64,000 nucleotides of DNA, taken from Oscillospiraceae bacterium (lineage in GTDB: Bacteria; Bacillota; Clostridia; Oscillospirales; Acutalibacteraceae). Both the position numbers and the translations under genes were made by a program. Below are positions 18,491 to 26,159 of the stretch, piece after piece. The notes under the pieces are model-generated. The model did no database searches, was not told where the DNA came from, and saw nothing but the letters and a program-made list of their open reading frames with translations. Location of the stretch: positions 1 through 64,000 of the forward strand of contig JAISUW010000050.1 of the NCBI GenBank assembly GCA_031271865.1. Reading direction: 5' to 3'. Position 1 is the stretch's first letter. The number at the start of each line of letters is the position of its first letter.

Positions 18491-20056
18491 ATGGAACTCA
18501 TCCACTCCACCGTTGGCGCCCAATTGCAGAAGGCTATGCAAAAATTCGGCGATGCCCCGATGGCTGTCTTCCCCGATACAGATGTCACAATGACTTGGAA
18601 TGACCTTGACCGTGCCTCCGCACGGTTTGCCGCCGCGTTGCTTTCCCATGGCTACGGCAAGGGCAGCCACGTTGCCCTGCTCGGCGTCAAGTGTGCGGAA
18701 TGGCTGGCGGCGTTTTTCGGCATAATCCGTATGGGAGGTGTGGTTGTTCCGTTCAACCCCGCATTCGGCGCAAAGGAATTGCCGCGCTTTCTGGCTAAGG
18801 TGGATACCGAATTGCTCGTCCTCGTTGAGGGCTCGGGGCAAGTGGATTTGGCACCTTTAGCCGGTGCCTTACAAGAGGCAATGCCCGCTTTACCTCTTGT
18901 CTATTCCGGGAAAGGGACACCGGCCGGGGCGGAGGTCTGGGAAAACTATAACGCCGCAGCTGAAGCAATAAACCCTGCGCAACTATCCGGCGCAGAGCCA
19001 ATTGCTGAACCGCAAGATACCTTCCTGATTGTGCTCACCACAGGCACTACAGCGGTACCGAAAGCCGTGCAGCATAACCATATTGCCGCGCTGAACCACA
19101 GTGTGGACTATAAAGCGATTCAGCTGCAGGACTTCATTCATTCGGATATAGTTCCGTGGTTCCATATCTCCGGCATCTCCAATATGATGTTCTGTTGCTT
19201 GAATGGGGCATGCTTTGTCTGCCGCGAGCGGTTCAATCTTATGACTGCCTATACCGACTTTGGTACGTACGGTTGCACTGTCTGCTCGCTCGTACCGGCA
19301 CTATGCAGTGCATTCCTCGCCGTTGCCGCCAACCCGCAGATGCCGCGAATCAAACTGCATTCCGTTGTCATCGGCGGAGACCGTATACCGGCAGGCCTTA
19401 TGGAAGCATTTGCACAGACCTTTGGGCTGGAACGCACAATCATCAACTATGGTTTAGCGGAAACTTGTGCCATTGGAACAAATCTTATTATTCCCGGTAA
19501 GCAACCCATCCCCGACACCATCGGCTTTCCCAACACCGGCGTGGCGTGCAAAACAATCCTCCCCGACGGGAGCGAGTGCCCGGTCGGCAAGGAAGGAGAG
19601 ATGTGTATCCGGGGCTTTAATGTGATGCAAGGTTACTATGGCGACCCGGAGGGTACGGCTGCGACATTCACCCCGGACGGCTTCTTCCGCACCGGCGATC
19701 TTTGCGTTCAGAACGCGGACGGTTCCTACCGCTTCCTCGGGCGCCTGAAAGACATCATCATCCGCAAGGGGGAGAACATTGCCCCTGCGGAGGTGGAGGC
19801 AGTACTTCTCAAGCACCCGGCGGTAAAAGACGCTGCCGTCTTCGGTCTGCCCGATGCAGATACCGGGGAATCTGTCGCGGCTGCGGTGATTTCTGCACTC
19901 GAAACGCCGCCTTCGGCTGAGGCGTTGCAGGCATTTTGTAAGGAACAGCTTGCCCGCTACAAAGTCCCCGACCGTTTTTTCTTTGTGGATGCCTTCCCGC
20001 AGAACGCAACCGGAAAAGTGGATAAGCGGGCTTTACAGAAACGGTTTTGTGCATAA
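18491..20056 (+). CDS. AMP-forming acyl-CoA synthetase/ligase (ANL superfamily), second copy
   Basis: 521 residues, start at the ATG after TAGGAGGT. Motifs: VLTTGTTAVPKAV (a slightly divergent phosphate loop, the usual TSGTTGxPKG has become TTGTTAVPKA), INYGLAETC in place of YGxTE, RTGDLCVQNADGSYRFLGRLKD, and NATGKVDK with the catalytic lysine near the end. Paralogous to the preceding ligase but clearly diverged, so probably with its own substrate. Its last codons and stop overlap copy C of the 59-bp interspersed element. Confidence 0.85.
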   Translation: MELIHSTVGAQLQKAMQKFGDAPMAVFPDTDVTMTWNDLDRASARFAAALLSHGYGKGSHVALLGVKCAEWLAAFFGIIRMGGVVVPFNPAFGAKELPRFLAKVDTELLVLVEGSGQVDLAPLAGALQEAMPALPLVYSGKGTPAGAEVWENYNAAAEAINPAQLSGAEPIAEPQDTFLIVLTTGTTAVPKAVQHNHIAALNHSVDYKAIQLQDFIHSDIVPWFHISGISNMMFCCLNGACFVCRERFNLMTAYTDFGTYGCTVCSLVPALCSAFLAVAANPQMPRIKLHSVVIGGDRIPAGLMEAFAQTFGLERTIINYGLAETCAIGTNLIIPGKQPIPDTIGFPNTGVACKTILPDGSECPVGKEGEMCIRGFNVMQGYYGDPEGTAATFTPDGFFRTGDLCVQNADGSYRFLGRLKDIIIRKGENIAPAEVEAVLLKHPAVKDAAVFGLPDADTGESVAAAVISALETPPSAEALQAFCKEQLARYKVPDRFFFVDAFPQNATGKVDKRALQKRFCA

Positions 20057-20105
20057 TCACAACAAAAAGCGCTTTTATTGCTTGAACAATCGTGAAAATG
20101 ACGAA
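20047..20105 (-). repeat. 59-bp interspersed element, copy C (reverse orientation)
   Basis: Reverse complement begins TTCGTCATTTTCACGATTGT and ends TATGCACAA, with the same 59-base length as copies A and B. It overlaps the last three codons (including the stop) of the upstream ligase gene. Confidence 0.7.
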
Positions 20106-20142
20106 TCTATTCCCCTATTGTGCCTGTCTCCTGTAAGTCGTT

Positions 20143-20172
20143 TTGTCAAACTAACGCTCGGTTGAATATAAT
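20143..20172 (+). promoter_or_regulatory. Probable promoter of the M15/peptidoglycan-binding gene
   Basis: TTGTCA, 18-base spacer, TATAAT, about 55 bases before the ATG at 20227. Confidence 0.6.
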
Positions 20173-20226
20173 AAAAAGAAGAACCGGCGTCACAGACACT
20201 AACCTACGCCACAGGAGCTGTACATA

Positions 20227-20895
20227 ATGAAAATCCTTGTATATAACAACCGCACAGGACAGATGGAAACCTATTTCAAAGAGCTGAATGAGCCTATGCC
20301 CTATGCGGACTCTTCTTTGCTGGTGGATGAATTCCGCGGCTCCTCCCAGTCGCAGATTATGTGGACGACCAAGGATGCCATGGAATCCTGGGTGAAATTC
20401 CGGCATAACGTTTGGGGGCAACCCATCTACCTCCCCTATGCCTACCGCCGTATCGGTGAGGGCGGCCATGCCGGCCAGAGCCAGCACTACGCAGGCACGT
20501 CCTTTGACTGTGCGCAGAACTTGAGCAGTACACAGCGCAACCGTCTGCGGCAGGCGGCGGAGACTTCCGGTCTGTGGGTATACGTAGAACCTTCCTATTT
20601 AACGCCGACTTGGGTACATATGGATAAGCGCGTCAATCCGCCCGCCTGCTCCACCGGGGGCTATCCAGTGCAAAAACTCGGCTCCCGCAACAACTATGTA
20701 TGTATCCTGCAGGATGCGCTGAATACCGTCTTAGGCCGCCGCAACACGGTGGACGGCATCTACGGAGAGAATACCGCCCGCGCAGTTATGGACTACCAAG
20801 CTTCCCGCAAACTGACTGCCGACGGTATTGTCGGCTGTAACACCTGGCTGAAGCTCACGGGAGAAGCGCGGGGTGCCGGACGCATTGATTATTGA
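20227..20895 (+). CDS. M15-like peptidase with C-terminal peptidoglycan-binding domain
   Basis: 222 residues, start after AGGAGCTG. Residues about 60-135 contain SQHYAGTSFD (His87, Asp94) and TPTWVHMD (His131), spaced as the zinc ligands of the M15 family of D-Ala-D-Ala and L,D peptidases. Residues about 145-218 form a peptidoglycan-binding domain of the PG_binding_1 type (DGIYGENTARAVMDYQ, then LTADGIVGCNTW). There is no signal peptide and no membrane segment, unlike a normal cell-wall hydrolase; this pattern is usual for phage endolysins or proteins exported by another route. No phage genes surround it. Transcribed from its own promoter. Confidence 0.75.
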   Translation: MKILVYNNRTGQMETYFKELNEPMPYADSSLLVDEFRGSSQSQIMWTTKDAMESWVKFRHNVWGQPIYLPYAYRRIGEGGHAGQSQHYAGTSFDCAQNLSSTQRNRLRQAAETSGLWVYVEPSYLTPTWVHMDKRVNPPACSTGGYPVQKLGSRNNYVCILQDALNTVLGRRNTVDGIYGENTARAVMDYQASRKLTADGIVGCNTWLKLTGEARGAGRIDY

Positions 20896-20930
20896 ACTAT
20901 AATTATATTGCTATAATGCCCGTGTCCCCC

Positions 20931-20959
20931 TTGCATCTCCGGGCAAAATGTGCTATAAT
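20931..20959 (+). promoter_or_regulatory. Extended -10 promoter of the ABC exporter
   Basis: TTGCAT, 17-base spacer, TGCTATAAT (extended -10), 41 bases before the ATG at 21001. Confidence 0.75.
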
Positions 20960-21000
20960 AGCATTTGTACCATATGCTGTCGACACCACCGGAGGTGCCC

Positions 21001-22863
21001 ATGCCCGCTGCCAAAGCCCAAACCGAACAAAAGAAAAAGCAAAAATTCTCCCTCAAAACCTATTTCACCAACGTCTGGTTCCTGTTTCGGCCGTGGCTGA
21101 AGCATGGGCGGGGGTATCTTGCGCTGAACTTTATCCAAACCGGTGTGTTGTATCCCATCCGCGAGTTGATGATGGTTATGATTGTGCAGGCCGTCATCGA
21201 TGTGGTGCAGTACAATGGCGGCTTTCGCAAAGCGCTGTTGACCGCCCTGTTCTATGCCGGCATATCAATTGTTTGCACCGCAGGGTCCTCCGCAATCGAT
21301 GCGCTACACAATGCATGGAAAGTGCACGACATCAAGGGGAAAATTGAGCAAGAAATCTATCGCCATGCCATACGCACAGACACCGCGCATCTCGACAATC
21401 CGGATTTCTATGACAGCTACAAACTCGCGACGGAGTCATTTTGGTCCAAGTCGGTGCGCACGATGAATTTGCTCTTTTGGATTGTCGGTTGCTTTCTCGG
21501 CACGGCGAGCATTACTACGCTCGTCAGCCTGCGGGCCCCTTTTTTCTTGGTGATGATGGCGGCACTCGCGGCTCTGGGATTGGCTACGGAAACTTGGTGG
21601 GCTCGGATGGATGCTAAGAAAACCAAACTCCAAGTCGGTCCGAAGCGTCGGGTTGACTATCTGCACCGCCTGTTTTATCAGCGCGAGGTGCAAGCCGACC
21701 TGCGTTCGACCCGCATAGCGCCGACACTTTTCTCAATGTACGGCAAAGCCGTGAAGGACGGCATCGCAGTGGGCAAAATGCATCGCCCCGGCATGACGAT
21801 GGATAACTTTGCCCAGTCGTTCATTGACTATATTCCGACGATTGCGGTGCTCATCTATGTCGCGCACGGCTTCGGTACCGGCAAGTTCACGGACATCGGC
21901 TTATTCGCCACGCTGATAGCAGCCGCTACAAAGTTTTCGAGCTACATCACCGGCATCACCTACGAGATTGGTCAACTGACGCTCTGTTCTGAATACGGCG
22001 GGCAGGTGCGGAGCTTCTTTGAATTCAAATCCACGCTCGAGACGCAGGAGGATGGCTTGGAACTCGCCGATGGCAAGCCGGAAGTCGAGTTGCGTAATGT
22101 ACACTTCTGCTACCCCGGCGGCGGCTTTTGCCTCAATGATGTCAGCCTCCACGCGGCACCGGGCGAGAAGATTGCCATCGTCGGCGAGAACGGGGCAGGC
22201 AAATCGACTCTGATGAAGCTGCTGTTGCGGCTCTATGACACCGACAGCGGCCAAATCCTTTACAATGGCACAGACATCAAGGACTATGCCCCGAAAGCCC
22301 TGCGCTCGAAAATCGGCGTGGCATTCCAGCACTCAAACATTTTCGCGCTGACCTTGCGGGAGAACTTGCAGGTCTACGCCGAGGCGGAGGACGACAAACT
22401 CCGCGATGCCCTGAGAGCCGTAGGATTGGAACGGCTCACCGATTCCTTGGATACCGAACTGACCCGCGAATTTGAGGAAGACGGGCTCATGCTTTCCGGC
22501 GGCGAAGCGCAGAAACTCGCCTTGGCGCGGCTTCTCGTCGGTGACTTTGGCCTGGTGCTGCTGGACGAGCCTTCCTCCGCCCTGGATCCCTTGGCGGAGG
22601 CCGCGATGACTGAGCTGCTCTTCGAGAAAGCGAACACCGCCACGACCATCATGGTCGCGCACCGGCTCTCGACCGTGCGCCATGCCGACCGCATTTACGT
22701 CATGGCGGACGGTACCGTCACCGAATGCGGCACGCACGAGGAACTCATAGCCTTGGGCGGCACCTACCGCGAAATGTTTTTGCGGCAGGGGGAGAAGTAT
22801 CGGCAGGATGGGTCAACTATGCGTGTGCACTTTGGTCATGCGGATGCCGGCGGGAACGAATGA
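21001..22863 (+). CDS. ABC exporter, fused permease and ATPase
   Basis: 620 residues from the ATG at 21001, chosen because CCGGAGGTGCCC precedes it; the ORF-track start at 20965 overlaps the promoter region. About residues 25-330 are a type-IV exporter membrane domain. The ATPase follows with Walker A GENGAGKST, signature LSGGEAQKLALARLL, Walker B LVLLDEPSSALD and the switch histidine in MVAHRLSTVRHAD. Family members export lipids, peptides or drugs as dimers; only one half-transporter gene is present, so a homodimer is likely. The substrate is unknown. A beta-helix protein gene follows 49 bases downstream. Confidence 0.85.
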   Translation: MPAAKAQTEQKKKQKFSLKTYFTNVWFLFRPWLKHGRGYLALNFIQTGVLYPIRELMMVMIVQAVIDVVQYNGGFRKALLTALFYAGISIVCTAGSSAIDALHNAWKVHDIKGKIEQEIYRHAIRTDTAHLDNPDFYDSYKLATESFWSKSVRTMNLLFWIVGCFLGTASITTLVSLRAPFFLVMMAALAALGLATETWWARMDAKKTKLQVGPKRRVDYLHRLFYQREVQADLRSTRIAPTLFSMYGKAVKDGIAVGKMHRPGMTMDNFAQSFIDYIPTIAVLIYVAHGFGTGKFTDIGLFATLIAAATKFSSYITGITYEIGQLTLCSEYGGQVRSFFEFKSTLETQEDGLELADGKPEVELRNVHFCYPGGGFCLNDVSLHAAPGEKIAIVGENGAGKSTLMKLLLRLYDTDSGQILYNGTDIKDYAPKALRSKIGVAFQHSNIFALTLRENLQVYAEAEDDKLRDALRAVGLERLTDSLDTELTREFEEDGLMLSGGEAQKLALARLLVGDFGLVLLDEPSSALDPLAEAAMTELLFEKANTATTIMVAHRLSTVRHADRIYVMADGTVTECGTHEELIALGGTYREMFLRQGEKYRQDGSTMRVHFGHADAGGNE

Positions 22864-22912
22864 AAGGCATAATCTGACAAATAGTTATTCGGAATACGGA
22901 AAAGGAGCAATT

Positions 22913-24445
22913 ATGTCAAACATCCCGGAGATTACCCTCGAAGTCGCCCCTTTCGGCACAGAATACACAACCCTCCAAGCCGCCTTGGACCAAGCGGGAC
23001 AGAACCGCAAGAACGGCATCGCTACGAAAATCCTCGTTGCGCCCGGCATATACAGGGAGAGCGTCGTATTTGACGGCAGTCTGTATGACTTCGCGGAGGA
23101 TTTGCCGCCCATCACCATCGAAGGCCCGGACACTGAGGCGTATGTCAGCGGCGCGTTACCGGTCTACGGCTGGGAGAAAACCGGCGCAGAATACACGGCG
23201 CCGCTGACGGATGAGATGATTCATTTCCTCACCCATGCGGGGGACATCTATCTCCCGAACGGTGTCTGCGAAAACCCCTGGCCGGGGGATTGTCAGGCCT
23301 CTGATTCGGTCTTTGCCAACGGTTTGTTGATCAGCTGCGTAAATATGTACTACCGTGTGTTGCATGAGGAGGAATACAAGCCGGGCACATTCCGTTTAGA
23401 TTTTGAGAACAAAATCATAACCGTTATCCCAAAATATAGCTGGGATGAATTTGTTGAAACGGATGCAGAACTGGCTTGCCGCGCCGCACCGATGATTTTA
23501 CGCAATACACGCAATATTGAAATATACCGCTTACGATTCGTGCGCTCCGGCTGGGGGGGTTGGAGTGCCGCCGCGCCCATTCCCGCAGGGCTCTACATTG
23601 AGAATTGTGAGGACATTTTAATCGATTGGTGCCTGTGCGTGGAAAACCGCGGGCAGGGCTTTCAAATGCATAAGGTACGCCGTCTTGAGGCTTTTTGGCT
23701 CCTCGCCTACGACAACGGCAACATGGGGATAGGCGGCGACTGCGGCGGATATTTGGAAGACTTGACCCTGGATGTCTACGTTGCAAATAACAATTGGGTG
23801 GGCGAGAAGTTCGGCTGGACGTTTTATGACCCCTGCGGGGCGAAGTTTTTGAATCTGCGCCGGTCAAAGATTTCCGACTCCTCGTTCTCGAAGAATTTCG
23901 GCACCGGACTGTGGCTCGACACCGGCTGTGAGGACATCGAAATTATCGATACGAGGTTTGAGGGAAACAAATGGGACGGTGTCCAGTTAGAAGCGAACCC
24001 CGGGCGCATCACATTCAGAGACTGCCGCTTCACGGGCAACAACGGCGCCATTGGCATCATCTGCACGCCCCATGTGACACTGGAGGACTGCAAAATTTTC
24101 GGCAACAAGCACGCTGTGCAACTCAACGACGACGAAGGCGCGGGGCGTTTCGGCTATCATACCGAGCATCTAACGGTCACGGGATGCGAAATTGCCGCCG
24201 CAGAAAAACCCATCTATGAGCTTTCCTATTGGCAGCCGGGGAGCATTGGCGGCAACGGCGCGTATTTCCGCCGCTTCGCGGAAAGCTTTCGAGGCGAGCG
24301 CAATGCGTACTCGCACCCGGAACCGGAGCGCGCGTTCTTGCTGTCTGCGCAAGACGAGCCGTATTTCGGCACCTTACAGGCATGGCGGGAACAGGCAAGC
24401 CGGGAGAAGAGCATCATCATCATCAAGAAAAAACATGAGAATTAA
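22913..24445 (+). CDS. Right-handed parallel beta-helix protein
   Basis: 510 residues from the ATG at 22913 (preceded by AAAGGAG); the longer ORF start at 22808 lies inside the exporter gene. The N-terminus (TLQAALDQA, then LVAPGIYRESV) is typical of pectate-lyase-fold proteins. From about residue 200 there is a ladder of short beta-strand turns (GLYIENCEDILID, DIEIIDTRFEGNKWDG, ITFRDCRFTGNNG, VTLEDCKIFGN), as in NosD/pectin-lyase-like domains. Such folds bind or cleave polysaccharides. There is no signal peptide, so it acts either inside the cell or on imported sugars. The basic tail SIIIIKKKHEN is unusual. Confidence 0.75.
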   Translation: MSNIPEITLEVAPFGTEYTTLQAALDQAGQNRKNGIATKILVAPGIYRESVVFDGSLYDFAEDLPPITIEGPDTEAYVSGALPVYGWEKTGAEYTAPLTDEMIHFLTHAGDIYLPNGVCENPWPGDCQASDSVFANGLLISCVNMYYRVLHEEEYKPGTFRLDFENKIITVIPKYSWDEFVETDAELACRAAPMILRNTRNIEIYRLRFVRSGWGGWSAAAPIPAGLYIENCEDILIDWCLCVENRGQGFQMHKVRRLEAFWLLAYDNGNMGIGGDCGGYLEDLTLDVYVANNNWVGEKFGWTFYDPCGAKFLNLRRSKISDSSFSKNFGTGLWLDTGCEDIEIIDTRFEGNKWDGVQLEANPGRITFRDCRFTGNNGAIGIICTPHVTLEDCKIFGNKHAVQLNDDEGAGRFGYHTEHLTVTGCEIAAAEKPIYELSYWQPGSIGGNGAYFRRFAESFRGERNAYSHPEPERAFLLSAQDEPYFGTLQAWREQASREKSIIIIKKKHEN

Positions 24446-24459
24446 ATTTCCCAAACCCC

Positions 24460-24488
24460 TTGACTTTTCCCAAGAAGCAGCGTATAAT
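24460..24488 (+). promoter_or_regulatory. Promoter of the RyR-domain gene pair
   Basis: TTGACT, 17-base spacer, TATAAT. It lies just after the beta-helix gene and 62 bases before the ATG at 24551, so the RyR pair forms its own transcription unit. Confidence 0.75.
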
Positions 24489-24550
24489 TGTTTTAATCCA
24501 TTAAAACATTGCTTCTTGTTGCATTGGGACAAGCATCTGAGGGTGTGTTG

Positions 24551-26107
24551 ATGATCAAACAGTTACAGCGGCTGCAATTGGCAGCAATCGCCGCCGTGTT
24601 CTGCGGGGGAGCCGCTTTCTATACCGCCGGTCTTTTGGCGGGAGGGAGCAGTTTTGCCGGAGCGTTGGCAGGCGGTGTCTCGAACTCTTTATGTATGTTC
24701 TTTGCCAACCACAACGTTGACCTGGTCGAAACCGCCCCTTGGTTCTCCCCTCCCCTCGCCCTGCTCTTTTGGCTTATTCACATCGCGGCCGTTTTCCTGA
24801 CGGCTTACAGTTTGCTGCAAATCGTTGCCAAGCAGTTTACCATCAACCTGCGTATCCTTTTTGGACGATACGGCAAAATCTACATTCTGCAGGATGCTAC
24901 GCCGGAGAATGTTCTGCTCGCCCGCAACATAGCGACCGACGATGGCAAAGTTCAAGCGGACAAGCAGTCACTGGTCGTTATCACCGACCCGGACGCCGGG
25001 GAGGACTGCCGTTCGCAGGTCGCCTCTTTCGGTGGGTATCTTTGCCGGGAGGCCAAAACCAATCCGCTGTTAGAGGCTAAGATGAAGAAGCGAGAGGTCG
25101 TCGAGATTAAACCGGTCCATGCAGAGGAACTCGCCGCCCGGCAGGCGATTGCCGAGCATCCGCCGTACGAGTGCCTGGCTTTCGATGCGGGCAAAGCCAA
25201 TCGCGGATTGCACGCGCTGGTTCTCGGTTTTGCCGAATTGGGGCAGGAGATGGCACTGCAACTCATCCGGAACAGTCAATTCGTGGGCGGCCGGCCGCGC
25301 ATAACCGTAATCGACCGCAGAGCGGACAGCCTGAAGCCGCAGTTTAAGTTTCATTATCCCTGCTTGGATATGTGCTGTGACATCGAGTTCCACAACTGCG
25401 ATGTGACGGACGCGGAGTACTACAAGCTCTTGGACGGCTTGCAACCGGACTACGTGGCCGCAGCCTTAGGGACGGCGGAAAAGGACAAAGCGGCGCTCGC
25501 GGACATCACCACCTCTTTCCTGCGCCGCGATTTGCCGTTGCCGGTTGCAATCTCCATGTCCGCCTATGCCGAGATAGATAGAATCTACACAAAAGCGTTG
25601 GTGGTCAATGAAGCACTCGACCGCATGGCCATGGCGGTGAACGGTGTATATTCGAATGCGGCCGACAGCGCAGAGAGCAAAGCTCGGTGGGATAAACTGG
25701 ACGAATTCAGCAAGCAATCCAGCCGCGCCTCGGCTGATTTCATCGCAGCCCATTTGCATATCGCCGGGGTCAGCTTGGAGGAAGCCATTGAATGCGGCAA
25801 AGACGCTAAACCTCTGCCGGTATCCGAGGAACTCACGGAAGTGCTTGCCGAAACAGAGCATCTGCGGTGGAATGCGTTCCACTTCTGTGCGGGATTCCGT
25901 CCGGAGACAGTAGACAAGCTTCTTCCGCAACGAAAGGACCTCGAGCGCAGGCTTCATATCTGCCTCGTGCCCTATGCAGAGTTAGATGACCTAAGCCAAG
26001 ACTATAACAGCCGAGCCGGTGCAAAACGAAATTTCAAGAATAATGACCGCGCTATTATTCAGAATCTGCCGCAGTTTTTGTCTCAGACGCACGGCAATTC
26101 GATATAA
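24551..26107 (+). CDS. Membrane-anchored Rossmann (TrkA-N-like) protein with C-terminal RyR domain
   Basis: 518 residues from the ATG at 24551; the 24509 start is close to the promoter and has no ribosome binding site. Residues about 8-30, 33-52 and 65-95 are hydrophobic, giving two or three membrane segments near the N-terminus. No TVGYG-type potassium filter is present, so it is not a plain channel. A degenerate nucleotide-binding-like stretch (about 105-220) is followed by a clearer Rossmann domain (HALVLGFAELGQEMALQL, then ITVIDRRAD). Residues 435-518 are a RyR (ryanodine-receptor repeat) domain with EHLRWNA and LHICLVPYAEL. The same EHxRWNA and LHxCLV signatures end the next gene product, 52 bases downstream. 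The role inferred is a membrane sensor or effector working with that RelA/SpoT protein. Confidence 0.75.
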   Translation: MIKQLQRLQLAAIAAVFCGGAAFYTAGLLAGGSSFAGALAGGVSNSLCMFFANHNVDLVETAPWFSPPLALLFWLIHIAAVFLTAYSLLQIVAKQFTINLRILFGRYGKIYILQDATPENVLLARNIATDDGKVQADKQSLVVITDPDAGEDCRSQVASFGGYLCREAKTNPLLEAKMKKREVVEIKPVHAEELAARQAIAEHPPYECLAFDAGKANRGLHALVLGFAELGQEMALQLIRNSQFVGGRPRITVIDRRADSLKPQFKFHYPCLDMCCDIEFHNCDVTDAEYYKLLDGLQPDYVAAALGTAEKDKAALADITTSFLRRDLPLPVAISMSAYAEIDRIYTKALVVNEALDRMAMAVNGVYSNAADSAESKARWDKLDEFSKQSSRASADFIAAHLHIAGVSLEEAIECGKDAKPLPVSEELTEVLAETEHLRWNAFHFCAGFRPETVDKLLPQRKDLERRLHICLVPYAELDDLSQDYNSRAGAKRNFKNNDRAIIQNLPQFLSQTHGNSI

Positions 26108-26159
26108 ACAAAACATGACTGAAACGAGATGGCTAATCGCTCATCCTAAGGAGTTCAAT

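Noticed and set aside
24551-26107. Potassium channel function for the TrkA-N/RyR protein
   Set aside because: No TVGYG-like filter is present between the hydrophobic segments.
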